DNA from: Klebsormidium nitens
Lineage: Eukaryota > Streptophyta > Klebsormidiophyceae > Klebsormidiales > Klebsormidiaceae
Length of the DNA: 64,000 nucleotides
NCBI GenBank assembly: GCA_000708835.1
Contig: DF237021.1
Location: 62,001 to 126,000, forward strand
Direction of reading: 5' to 3'
The notes beneath the pieces are model-generated. The model made no database searches, was not told the DNA's origin, and was given only the letters and a program-made list of their open reading frames with translations. Position numbers and translations under genes: made by a program. Below are positions 23,261-43,162 of this stretch, piece after piece (position 1 is the stretch's first letter; the number at the start of each line of letters is the position of its first letter).

Positions 23261-25043
23261 TTTCTGAAGGCGAGAGCAACACACACGGAAGCTTAGCGGG
23301 TGACAGAGACCCTCCGCTCCTCACAGAACAGCGCAGAAAAAGAGCAGCCGCCGTGCAGTTTGCGCCGACAGACGCCGCTTGCGCCAAATGGGCGTGCGCG
23401 CACTGAGTGGCCGCGCGAGAGCGAACCCCGGAGAGAAAGAGCGCAGCCTGAGTAAAAGCCAAAGATCAAAGGCGCCCAAGGAGCCGCTGAGCAAGAAAGG
23501 AGAACGACTCAAGGGGAAAGAGTAGCCGTTTCCTACTCAAAAGAGGGTCTGAGCTTCTGCAGTCTCTGGCGAGTGGGGGAGGACGGGAAGGTCAGCTCAA
23601 GGAACTCAAGGGGCTCGGAGATGCTTACTCAAGAACGCGCCGCTTATACGATGGAAATTGCTCGTGCGAAGCGTTTGACGTTCCAAGTCGGCGCATCATG
23701 GAGAATCTCTGCCAAGACGCAGCGAATCGAAAGGCCCCTGATTTGAACGCACGCAGGTGAGTGACATGGGTAATTGCAAGCGTAAGTTCAAATCCAATGC
23801 CCGGAAGGCATTCAGAGTGATTCAGTATATTGGCTTGCCTCTCTTTTACGAAGTAAAATAGCAAGCTATTGCATTCGGGGCAACCGCGTGTCGGGCGACA
23901 CTGTACGACGTGGCTCTGCGGAAAATAAGCATGTCCAGACTGGTGGTATTTCAACATGCGTGGTGTTCGATACGAAAACGTACGCAGACTCCCCCTAATA
24001 GTCCAGACCATGTTTACGTCCAAGCCTAGACTGCCCCGCGCGGCTGCGCAGATTTAATGCTACGAATCGTTCGCGGACGCGAAGTTGCCGCCGCAAAAAA
24101 CCGTAACGATGTAACGTTTGGCCTCGATTTCTCCGAACAGGCCTGCTCTAAAGCTGCCACGTTGCATGGCGAGGTCAAAATAGCTGCCACGTCCTGATTC
24201 GTACCGCTGCCCAACACCTGACACTGTGAAGCACCCCGGGCTCTGAACGTCGAAATCAAGATTCAAAACACCCTTATCTGCGATGGACTCCTTCAGTACT
24301 GCTTGCCTTGGAATTTCAGAAGGTATTAAAGTGCCCGGAAGGTAGAGTAGCGAGTAGCCTGGTACGCACTGTAGAGATACCCACGGTGCGTACCAGAAGA
24401 TGGTGTACGGATTAAGTCTAACGTGTGCGCGCGCTCGCGCAAGACTTCCATGGATAGAGCCACGTACAAGATAAATGCCAAACAATGCCCTTTTAAAATT
24501 TTGCCCAGTCGCACCACAGAGAGGCAAGCCCCCCCCGCCCTTCTGGGCGGTCTAGTATATACATCTGCCGAACCGCAGTGAGCCTGAGCTCAATACGGCA
24601 ATTGTTAGAACTGAGCCTGCGCAACATGAAACCATGCCATTCCTGATTCCGAATTGCGACGATCGTTCGGACGCGCAGGTTTCTCATGCACAGGCTGTAC
24701 TTAGAACACCTGTCAGTCTTGGCAGCGGGCGGCGATCTTTGGACTGAATTCAATGATTGATGCGCAGATTTCTGTGGATCAGTGCAGGTCTGTATATGGT
24801 CTGGAAATTGTGCAGGAAACGTTCCGACTCGATCAGCAAGCACCTCAAGTGTGGCTGGCAGTACTCCAACGATTGTGGCAGCTTCCGTCACCGATGGTAT
24901 CATCGATTTTGCGCGGCCGGCTGAACTTGTGCAGGTCTATATACGGAAGAGTGACGGGAGTCAAGAAGTTGCTGAGCATTTGCCTTATGCGGCAGCCATG
25001 GAGTCTGGCATGCATGTGCGCGCACTGTACGTGTGCATGATGA

Positions 25044-25280
25044 TTGAACTTTGACGAGCGCCGCCTCAGCATGATTTCGAGAGGCGGGCTAGCATGCGGT
25101 ACTAGCCACGGCTTTCGAAACGGCGAAACGCACGGTAGACTGGTGTAACATGATGGACGGGCCGGGACAATCAGACGCTTCGCCAAAAGCGTGTAAAAAG
25201 AAATGTTATGGGAGTAGCTAGCTGGGTCGGAGGGACAAGGGTGATCTGTTGGGTGTTCATGGGAGTTGCTTGTGTAGATG
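25044..25280 (+). pseudogene. Duplicated fragment of MAP65 last exon and 3' UTR
   Basis: From AACTTTGACGAGCGCCGCC onward this follows 19628-19870: the end of the last exon (cgggctagcatgcggta then TAG), then GGTAGACTGGTGTAACATGATGG, and finally GGGTGTTCATGGGAGTTG. It carries substitutions and indels and has no upstream exons. The left edge falls abruptly inside the coding exon, which marks a duplication junction. It is a non-functional by-product, not a gene. Confidence 0.85.
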
Positions 25281-25536
25281 AAACCAAACCGACTGCGGAT
25301 ACGAGGGGTGGGCTTGTCTACGAGCTCACGAAGACGAATCTTCAATGTTACCTTTTCAGTAAAGATGTCTATCTATGGACCCAAGTGTAGAAGATCCACT
25401 TCGGAATCGCTTGATCGGCAGCTCCCTCTGACTCAGATGTCAGATCATCTGCTTGTTATGTTGTCGCCATCAGATGCATACTTCGTGCATTCCATTCCAC
25501 TCGAATCATGCGCTATCGCTCGATCCGCGTGCAGTG

Positions 25537-25836
25537 TACCCGTAGTCCAAGGTGATGATTCCGAATAAATAATTATTTTTTTGCATTCGGAAAGTCAGAA
25601 AATCAGATTCTCGATTCGGAAAGTGGAAATCCGGAAAGGTAAAATAAACCTTAAATGGCTCTCGGACTCGAAGCCGTAAAACTGCCAGAATCAGGCTAAA
25701 GTCCCCTTCTAAGTGAGAACATAGGGCATTCGGATTCTTGTCGGAATCAGCATAAATAGTTCCGCTTTCCTGGTCGGAATGTCGGAAAATAATCCGAAAT
25801 AAAACCGTTCGGAATCATCACGTTGGACTACGGGTA
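25537..25836. mobile_element. MITE with about 27-bp terminal inverted repeats and TA target site
   Basis: The left end reads CCCGTAGTCCAAGGTGATGA then TTCCGAA. The right end is its reverse complement with one mismatch (TTCGGAATCATCACGTTGGA then CTACGGG). Both ends are flanked by TA. The interior is AT-rich with repeated ATTCGGAAAG-like words and has no coding capacity. A 300-bp length, terminal inverted repeats and a TA duplication fit a non-autonomous DNA transposon, perhaps of the Tc1/mariner type. Confidence 0.8.
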
Positions 25837-26450
25837 TAGGCGCACCGGCGTCACTGCCACGGATATTGCGTAGGCCCGGCCGTGCCACCGGCCAAGCATG
25901 CTGACGGAAGCGCCCATGGCCCGTCCCAGTATATGTGGTTCTCGGCCTGGCCGGTTGTGCGGTTCGCTCTCGCTGAGCTCAACATATTTCACGCCCGGTC
26001 AGTTTGCATGGCGGTCGGATTACTGATCGGCTTGCTTCCGTTGATCACGCGGTCGGATGCTTCATGCATGTGCATTAGTATGCGCTCGATCGTGCAGTAG
26101 TTCCTATGTCGCGCTAGCTGAGAACCTGATGAATCAGACAACCCGCGCAGTCGTGGTATCTATAGAAAAGTCCGAAACGGGCACCGATCAATTTGATGAC
26201 TGGACTGCCAACATCATCGATTGCGATGTCGAGGCTAATTGCCTCAGTGAAGCATGCGCAGTACGTCTCCATTCACAGCGGGTCCAATCGTACTCAACAA
26301 ACAAAGATCCGTCTCCAAAAAGCTTTAGTAGCCTGAAACACTCACAGACCGTTTCATCCAAACCAGAACCCTGGTTAAAAAGTAAACCCTTTTGCGATAC
26401 CGTTTACACCTTAAGTTCATCCCTTAAGCTTGTCTGCTAACCATGTACAG

Positions 26451-28705
26451 CTACGAACTCTTCGAGGCCTTCCCCGTTTTCCTCCGTTTTGCCGCTACCT
26501 TGTTCAGCACCGCAAGCTGCTCTTCGGTCACGTCCGCCCAAAAGTCCTTGTCTTCGAAGGGCCGCTTCACCACTCGCTTCACTTTTCTGAAGATCTTGCG
26601 GGCGATCGGACTGTGCTCCTCTGAGAGCCACTCGAGCCAGGAGTCCGCGTTCTCCTCCGTCACTTGCACGTGATTTTTGACGCTCTCACACAGGGCGGTG
26701 AAAGCGATCGACTCGGCCAAGGAGAAGAGGTCCTGCAAGGCAGGAAGGAAATCGAGGCTTTTTGAGCCTTCTCGTGTGCACTTTGCTTTCACTCGAGGCA
26801 TGAATGGTCCGCTCACAGGTCTGCCAAAAGACAGGCATATTTGAAGGCAATCACAGAAAGTCAAGGGTTCTCTTCCTCGAAAGACCGGTTTGAGCTTCCT
26901 GATATGAGGCAGACCTCACGTTTCAAAGTTTTAGCAAAGTGCAGGAAGAGGTAGCGATCAGGACCGAAGGAAGGTAAGTCCTCTCGCTTTTAAAGGATCC
27001 AACTCTTTCTGAAAGAAACGGAAGCAATGATCGTCCAAAAGCAGGGGTTTGTATGAGAATTCACTCGTCGGATATTTGCAAGCAAGGAATGGATGACGCG
27101 ATATTTTGAGCACCGGAGGCGCTAGAAGTTCGATTACGATGCCCAGATTTTGTGATACACGATCAAACAGAGAGACAGACACAAGAGACATTCCGCCGCT
27201 CTTGACAAGCCAGGCAGGCTCGTGCAACTGATAAGGTACAGATAGGAACAATGAATCTTTTGAGAGTCTTCCAATCGAGTAGCTCTTATAGAAGGAAATG
27301 TCACCTGTCGAAGTCGGCTGCTGAAATACCATCCTTTTACTCAACGAGGTAACGGGAGAAAGAAAGGAGACGACTTGAGGAGCCCAAAATGTGATCATGG
27401 TATCTAGTTTGGGAGAGTCTGGTGGAAGCGTCAATGACCCACAAGAAATATTTAGATTAGACTTGCTCAGAAAGCAATGACCATATTTGAGCCTTGCGAC
27501 TCCCGGAAATCAAACGTCACCCGAAATCCATTCAAAGCGGGTTTACGTTATCAACCCACCTGCAGAACGGGGGCCTCGGACGGTTCAAGCTGGAGCAGAG
27601 ACGCAGCGTCTCCGTACGCGAACTTTAAAAACGCCCCGACCACTTTCTGGTCCACCGGGCACGGCAGGTGAACGTCCAGCTTCTTGTGCATGTTCCATTC
27701 AGTCCCCGACCAGTCGTCCTTGAGCTTTGACTGGAAGTAGGGTATGCCAGCAAGAACCGCGGCGTGCGCCGGGGCTTTTGAACCGTCCTGTACGCAATTT
27801 GGCGTTAAATTTTTACATAAACTGATTGAAGACCTCATGTGCGAGCATTGGAAAGGATTACCCTTGCATCTGTCAGGCAGTTGTTCAAGACCTTTTGAAA
27901 TATGAAACTTTGCAGTTGTTCAAGCCCTTTGCAATCAAAAGTTTTGCAATCGAGTCCTTCAGTGCACTTTACTTTTGAGACTCTTCTTCTAGTGTAAGTT
28001 GGTCAGTTTACATAATTTCAAAGTAAATCCCCTTGCCTTCAACCACCTCCTCACAACAGTTATGATCTGTTGCCTGCTTCTCAAAACCCTCAAGTACGAC
28101 CGCAAGATTCTTCTTAGCGACCAACCGCGGCGTGCAAGCGCCGTTTTTACCTTGCAGATGAGACTCAGGTCGCCCGTTGTTGGTGCCTCCTCGAGGAGGG
28201 ACGCTTTTCCAAAGCATCCCGCTTCCTTCCTGAAACACATGAACACCTGTTGTGCCGACCGTTCCAAAAGGAACAAGGCCACTTTGACCCGGAAGAGTAT
28301 TTTCAGCGGGTAGTGGGCCCCTGCCACAGTCCAAGAAAGACCATCTTCAAGCATCTTTTCGGTGACAGGTGCAGACTGCAGCACGCATACCAAGTCGAAG
28401 TCGATTCCTCGTTCGGTTCCATGATATCTAAGCACAAGGGCGTCCTGAGACCTGGTTGCAGAGATCGGGATGTCAATTGAGAATGTCCGCGACTCTAGTT
28501 TCTCCGCTGACGGTGTCACGGCGTGCTGGATTAAGAAGCGGAACAGGACACTCGTTCCGGGTTGTGGGCGTTTTTGCACACTGGCTTTGTAGGAATACTC
28601 GACCGTTCTTTGTGCTGCGTCCGTTTCTGTTTCGTGCGAGTCCAATGCTTCCAAGTGCGGATGCTCGACCTCGAACTTGTACGGGCTCACGAGCACTGCA
28701 TCCAT
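26451..28705 (-). CDS. BTB/POZ-domain protein, paralogue B (intact)
   Basis: Three exons with the same phase-0 intron positions as A: 28705-28151, 27787-27560 and 26732-26451, giving 354 residues without internal stops. The N-terminal 185 residues belong to the unrecognised family region (FRFLIQHAVTPSAEKLESR, LSWTVAGAHYPLKI, SLLEEAPTTGDLSLICK). Residues 186-261 are the BTB fold (DGSKAPAHAAVLAGIPYFQS, DVHLPCPVDQKVVGAFLKFA). Residues 262-354 end in DFWADVTEEQLAVLNK and a basic tail (AAKRRKTGKASKSS) that could be a nuclear signal. The start ATG was chosen by alignment with MDAATLDPYR of copy C. This is the only one of the three copies without a nonsense codon, so it is the likely functional member. 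Confidence 0.85.
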
Positions 28706-30160
28706 TCTTTCTGCGCGCTTCTTGTACGCTCGTAAGGTCAGCCGGCTGAAGGCAATTTCACCCTCCCTCACAAAGCAAAAGCACTAGAGAACGAGTTACG
28801 TATCGCAGACAGCGGGAGCTGGCAGCCTGAGGTGCATGGCCTCAATGGGCGCGCGCGCGCGCGATCGGACTCTCTGGCAGAAGGACTCGCGCAGCTAACA
28901 GGAAGTCGACGCCGGACTCAAAAACCCTAGCAAGGAAGGAGAAGGCTTGGATTTGGTCACGGAGAGGAACAGCCGCCGCTAGAGAGAGAACTGCGTATAT
29001 CTCTGCGTCTGGATTGTTCGAGGAAGACGGGAAGGTCAGCACAAGGATCTCAAAGCGCCGCCAGGTGGCGAAGCCCAAGCTACGCGCGCGCTCTCATGAT
29101 CTGAGTGGATTAAGATGGCTCATGCACAGTGTTTGACATTGCCCGGACGCATGGGATCGTACAGTACGGTGCCTCCGAATAATGGGGCACTGGCACCCTA
29201 GTAAGCGTGTAATCTACTGAGGAAACCTCAAAAGAGGGAGGGAGTTTCGGTAAACAAAGCCAATTCACGTGTGTGGTTTCGCATTTTCGGCGAACCACAC
29301 TAACGCTCGACTCAGCGGGGCAAGTACGGTTGCCAGACCGCTTGACCCATCGTCCTACACTGAGTCCACGACGTGCAGGCATGGCGGGATTGTGTGACTT
29401 GGGCTGTCGCGGGGCGGCTTCTCTCGGACATGCGGCAGACGGTAGAAACTTTGCATATCTCGTTGCCAATTTCTCAAACAAGACTGTATAGAAGGTCATC
29501 ATACTATATGATATGCGGGTTTGGCTTTCTTGCGCGGCAAGGCTCGCAAAACGACGATATACTAAAACGAGATTTATGTTGCAACAGAAACATGTCATGG
29601 AGTCGAGGATTGGGCCAATGATCGTATATGTGGAGGGTCATCGGCAATCGAAGCGGCGGCTAGAAAGTGAAGGCAATGGGCCACGGACGTCCGCCCATTT
29701 TGACTGTGCACTAGCTTACATGGCTAAGCCATCTAAAAGTGCCAGCTAGACATGCCAAATTTCTGCATATAGTCTCATCATGCTAATACATGTGCACACG
29801 TGCACACGATGATAGCTATATTTATGCCAGACGGCCTGGTCGCCGCGGATCACATACGCGGAGTATAACGTGTGGATCATGCCAGGCGCCCTCCATGTGC
29901 CATGTCAAGTCACTGAGTCAGTCGATCACCACACGGACGAAATTCTTACGTCAAACAATGCATGTGTACACCACATGCGATGCAAGTGGCTAGTAACTTG
30001 GAATAAGGATCAGTACGATCGCACATAGCGGCCAGGGCCAAACGGGCTCTCCAAATGCCGTTGAGATTCAGGTCGGACTCCTGGCAACGTCAAAGAAGAT
30101 TACATGTTGCTGCTCTTGTGGAAGGCTGTCAAGCGCCGGCGAATGTACCTATACCTTATC
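28706..30160. other. Intergenic region upstream of BTB B
   Basis: Includes a (GC)n run near 28849-28863 and, near 29020-29060, a stretch (GACGGGAAGGTCAGCACAAGG) matching 23580-23605 upstream of BTB A. The duplicated block therefore extends at least this far. It also holds the 3' flank of the RING-WD40 gene. No supported gene is seen. Confidence 0.5.
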
Positions 30161-33100
30161 TTACAACAGTTTCGTGTCACCGCCAAGTGATGGCCTCCAA
30201 AGCTTCCAGAACCGATCATGACTTGCGGTCACCAGAAAATCGACGGACGGAGACCATGCCACGTCAAACACGTGATCGGCGTGGGAACTAAGGACGTGGA
30301 GACATTCAAATGTGGACGTGTCGAAGAGGCGAGCGGTGACATCTCCGGATGTGGTTGCTAGCATGCGGCTGTAAGGAGAGAAAGCGACCCGCTTCACCTG
30401 CAAATCAACCGAGAATGGCAACATCAGATGGAATCCGGACGGCCCCTTTCCGCTTGGAAGACAAACTGGAGGTGTCAGCGTGCAAACGGTTTGTCGAAAG
30501 CGCCAAAATGATCTCAAATATCCCTCGTCGATCGGCGCTTTGACATATGTCCGGCAACATCAACGGGCGCACAAGCGACGTGATCCGAGAACGGCGTCCG
30601 TTTCTCGGGCTTTTGTGACTCGGAGCAGGTATCTAGAATGCACAGATTATTCTTGGAGCTGTTTAGATGGACCCTCGGCGAACGAGCCACTCAAGAACCA
30701 GCCCGCCAATCAGAGCACGCAAAAGAGATGCGCCCAAGAAACGGAGCCACCGAACCGAAGCCGCTAGCTACGAGGCGTCGTAGCAAGCGTTGAAAGCATC
30801 CACCATAAGTAGCGGTTGGACGTGCTGTCGTTGTTAGAGTTAAGCAGTGATAGCGACTGCTTATTTACTTCGTTAGTAAACGCGGGGTTGGGGAGTGAAT
30901 TGATGAATCTTTACGCCGAATGTGAAAGCTCCGAGCTCCACGAAGCGAGACTGCTGAAAGAGCGGGGCCGCACCTCTCCCGTGTGCTGCCGCAGAACCGC
31001 GAGCGGCTGACCCATGCGAAGGTCCCACACCATGGCGGTCGTGTCGTCACTGCCGGTCACCAGTAATCGGCCCGACTCGTCCATGTCGACACCGATGACG
31101 TCCTGCGCGGCAAGGCTTGATGAGTCTGACTTTTCGAAACGCATCGAGGCTTGTTGATTGCCAGGTGTCGGAACCCTTGGAAATTGCCGATTTACAGTGA
31201 CGTCAGCTGTGCAGTTTCAAAAAGCAAGTGGTGGGTAATCTGGATGAGTGGACGGTCCGGCTTGCCGTATCTGCCGTGGCTGATTAGGCTGGGTGACCGA
31301 TTGAGCTTCTGGGAAAACGAAAGATCCATGCGTGAACGAGCTGCAATGCAGAGGCAGAATACGTTTGCTTGGAGACACAAGACGTATCATGCATCAGTCC
31401 AGGTTATTCTCTTCGTCTCAGTATAACGGCACCTGCGCAAGCTGTCAAGGCTTGTAAAGACGGTACGTTGGGACGTAAACAACCTGCTATGAGCAAGTAC
31501 GAGAACTCAGTCGTGGGTAAAACAAACCGTTCTGAGGGGTGCTGACGAGTGCGAGGACACCCAACGGCCGTTTGCTCTGAAGGTGGTTCTGGTTTGCTAG
31601 TGCAAGTTTGCCCTGTCTGCAGCATTTCGTCTTAGGTACAGGCAAGGACGATATTCCCAAATAAAGCTCGGACCTCTGATCGTTCGTTTCCGAACGAAAT
31701 GAGAGCGTCGTCTCACCTCTTGATGTCCCTCTAGCGTTTGGACGTCCTCTCCCGTCCGAGGGTCCCACAGCTTGGCCGTCCAGTCGAACGAAGCCGTGGC
31801 TATTAGGCTGCCCCGGGGCTGGAAGCAGACCCCATACACCGTGTTTCGATGGCCCTGCAAATGTCAAATCCAAAAGCTTTGGAACGAAGTTGAAACAATC
31901 AGCTTCGTCAAAGCTACACCTGAGAATACTTCAACTTTGCGATTGGGTCAAGAGAGCTGAAGATAAACAACCGCAAGGACAGACGGAATCCATGATCTGT
32001 TCAATTCGCGAGTGCAATTGCTGGCTGACATCTTTTGGTAGCTTCGATCTCTTGTCTTGGCTAGCCTGGATGTTAGCAAATCAAGACATTGCTCCTCAGT
32101 CTTCTTATGAACTATTTCGCCGCCAGCTGTCGTGTTCCAAGTCGGGTGCTTACCTGCAGTGCCACGACGGGCTCTGCCTTTTCGGTGTCCCAGATGATCG
32201 CCGTGTGGTCGTCACTGGCAGTGGCCAAGAGACTCGAGTTGGCCTGAAACGAAAGCCCGTTCACCTGCACATGAAGAAGACGACTGTCTTGAGCAAAACT
32301 CCTGCATCAGAGCATGAACTGTTGGTTCCGAAATGCAAGAAAGGGTGACCGCAGCACCTTCCTTTCAAGGGTGAGCTACGAAGAGCTGATCCTGTAAGGC
32401 TCGCTCAACCTACCAAAAGATCACAATGAAAAACAAAGGCAGCTCAATGTGGCTCTCACACATAGCCTCGTGCGCCCGGGGAACCGTCTCGACAATGGAA
32501 CTTACTTCCAGCATGCCAACTCGAATACAAGGAAAAAGCATTTTTCTAGCATGAGGAGCGCAAACTGACCTCATCGGCATGCCCCTCCAACACCTGCAAA
32601 CACTCCCCCGACGTCGCTGACCAAAGCCGGCACGTGTGGTCCGAGCTGACCGTCGCCACCAGGTCCGGCTTTTGCTTCGAGAACGCAATCGCGTACAGGC
32701 CCAAACTGTGGCCCAAAAGCTGCGTGACCTCTGTGCCTTCCTCCACATCATACAAAACCGCTCGGTGGTCCCAGGATGCAGTCCCCACTAGAGTGCGACC
32801 ACTGGACGTCGTCCCTACGGCAATTCCATGTACCGGCTCGGAATGGGTGGCGAAGGTCTGAGCTAGCGTCCAGTATCCAGCATTCAGCCTCTCCTCTACC
32901 TCTGCGGGGGGTTGCCGCCAGCGTCGAGCAACATCTAACCGGGTTATGACTCCATCCCCCCGCTCGTTTTCTTCACACCCCGCCCCCTCGCTGTCGTAAC
33001 CCCCGTCCTGCTCCACCCTATACGGCGGCAGGACCTCCTCTTGCAGCGACCGCAGCAGCGCCGCGTTCTGCTCCTGACAGCGTGCGAGCTTTTCGGCCAG

Positions 33101-33661
33101 CTCGAGCCTTTGCTTCTCGCTGTCGGCCAGCTTGCACTTGAGCTGCGCCCGTTCGATACAGGCCATCTGCCACCGGGAGCTGACCTGAGCCAGGATGCTC
33201 TTAATCTGCACATCTTCTGAGGCGTCCTTTGCCGTGCTGCTGACAGCCTCTTCCCCTGCGCTGCTCCGTTTAACGTCACTGGCTGCGGGCTCTTGATTGA
33301 AGATGGTGATTAGTTCCGTCCGGATGTTGAGGGACTTTCGGCAGACTGGGCAGGCGGTCTCGTTCTGGAACCAGATGTCAGCGCAATCTGCAAAGCAAGA
33401 CGATATGCTCCTGCTTGGCTGTCCATCTGAGCAATCATCCCTGATGAATGTACAAAAGCAATTGCCCAGTTCACAGAAGCGCTGCTTCTTGCGTGGTTCA
33501 TCAGATTAGGGTTTCAGAAAACTGTGCTCAACAAGACGGGCCGGAGTAGAAGATTGGATCAAGTGCTTACCAGAGCAGCAAATGTGGCCACAGATTGTGA
33601 CACGGGCCTGAACCTTGTCGGACTGTGCATTCTCAAAACAAATGCAGCACAGTAGAACCAT
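30161..33661 (-). CDS. RING finger, coiled-coil, WD40-repeat protein (putative E3 ubiquitin ligase)
   Basis: Six exons in phase: 33661-33571, 33387-32570, 32264-32154, 31854-31717, 31102-30974 and 30397-30161, giving 507 residues. The N-terminal C3HC4 RING is complete: C5-C8, C24-H26-C29-C32 and C43-C46 (CCICFENAQ, CGHICCSDC, ACPVCRKSL). Residues about 80-140 are a Lys/Glu/Leu-rich coiled coil (AQLKCKLADSEKQRLELAEK). From about residue 190 there are seven WD40 blades with SxD..xxLW/IW/VW signatures: ASWDHRAVLYD, VSSDHTCRLWS, ASDDHTAIIWD, ASFDWTAKLWD, GSDDTTAMVWD, TSGDVTARLFD and ASHDRFWKLWR. The RING would recruit an E2 and the propeller would bind substrate. The order resembles RFWD3-type ligases, but orthology is not shown. 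It is divergent from GFAT. Confidence 0.9.
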
Positions 33662-34970
33662 GGTGGTTCAGCCACAGAAGAGACCCTCTTTAGATTACCC
33701 ACAAATGAGACCTCAGCAAGCTACCTACAGCTGGTTTCAGTCACCTTGTGATTCTTGGCCTCGAACTACCTAAGCCCTGAACCTACATTCTGTCAGGGCC
33801 TGCCAGGACAATATAATCCCGTGCCTTCTCTCAACTCCAGCTCAGATTGGTCAGATCATTTTGTACAGCAAAGAAGGTGGTTTATTGTTCCTAGGGTGGT
33901 GGCGTCTGTCTGCCCATTCCATTGAGTACTCACTAGTGTGCACTGTGGCTCAGCTCCAAGCTGGGGCGCCCATTGGATTCTGAGCCCTAAAAGTGAAAAG
34001 CTGTGTCAAAAATGTGCAATTTAAGCTGACAGAGTCGTTCCGTCCTCCTGCAAGCTATTCCGCCTCTTCCTTCCGCCGGAAAGAGGTTGAGCCGGCTACC
34101 GCACCGGAAAGTCAGCAATACTCACTCTCTTCCTCGGGTGAAACAAACTTCCAAAGGAGGCCAATCGGGCTGAGCGAGGGACAAGCTTGACGCATTCTGA
34201 TTGGCTGGCAAGATTCTTTCCTTTGCCCCGGGCGCTCCTGCGACAAGCCTATGTTGGAAAGTTGCCAACTGCCGAGGGTGACATCACTAAGAATCGGAAT
34301 CCCTACTTTGGAACCAATCGGCGACCAGCACCTTCCGCACTTGCCGGCACCTTGTGCAAAATCGACCGTGCATTTTGTACACTGTACAGCCGAATACCGT
34401 TAAAACACCTACCGTACCTACCTAGGTAGTGGTACAGCTTGAGTACACAGGCTGGTACAGAACGTAACAGAAGGCTGCCTGCAGCAGCTGAGAAGTCAAC
34501 ATGGAGACACATGCTGGATCCCCAGCTGCACTCTTGCACCACCTGCGCCAGAAGGGTGCCATTGGCATAGGCTTTTACTTGGAGAAAAGGGCACTGCAGA
34601 TTTCAGGCAGCTCAAGTTGAAAGTGAACGCCCAGTTCCATGCTATTCCTGGAAGCTTGTATAGGCCGTGTGTGTTGGTCAAAAGCGGGGAATTTTACAAC
34701 GGTGGCGCCCATTGGGAGCTCGAAGGAGTGAGCACATTGAGCTGAAAGGAACTTGAGTTCAATCTTAATCCTCCCAAAAGCTGCGTCCAGTATAATGATT
34801 GAAACTATAAGATCTGTTGCAACTGTTTGGGGCAGGACTTCTGAAACCTTGCAAAATTCCCCCCTTGGACCAGTGTAAGAGCAGAACTTCAGGTTGCAGG
34901 AGTTTCAGCAGACAAATCCCTGGGAGGGAGTATCTAAGAATCAATATTCGGGCGCCCCACTTTTGCAATT
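33662..34970. promoter_or_regulatory. Shared upstream region of RING-WD40 gene and GFAT
   Basis: Roughly 1.3 kb separates two divergent start codons and must contain both promoters and 5' UTRs. A short GTAC-rich patch (CCGTACCTACCTAGGTAGTGG, about 34410-34430) resembles the repeat near 3600-3720. No known promoter motif was assigned. Confidence 0.4.

Positions 34971-43162
<8,192 letters not shown>

Larger units (their letters stand above)
23261..26450. other. Intergenic region between BTB genes A and B
   Basis: Contains the GC-rich upstream region of BTB A (to about 23640, with CGCGCGAGAGCG-type sequence), the orphan MAP65 tail, a MITE and the downstream flank of BTB B. Stretches near 24000-25040 have small open frames in several directions, but none has recognisable domains or convincing splice structure. 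Confidence 0.5.

Noticed and set aside
24493-24903. 136-codon minus-strand frame between BTB A and B
   Set aside because: No motif, no clear start or splice signals, and it sits in duplicated, element-containing intergenic sequence.
24493-25040. Pairs of similar words such as GTGCAGGTCTGTATATGG and GTGCAGGTCTATATACGG
   Set aside because: Two short matches about 150 bp apart with no extended alignment. Too weak to call a repeat.
28849-28863. (GC)n run as a possible regulatory element
   Set aside because: Simple repeat only. Similar CG-rich tracts upstream of all three BTB copies probably reflect common origin.
29110-29598. 162-codon open frame on the minus strand
   Set aside because: No recognisable domain, no splice context and composition like non-coding DNA. 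It lies in the intergenic region downstream of the RING-WD40 gene.
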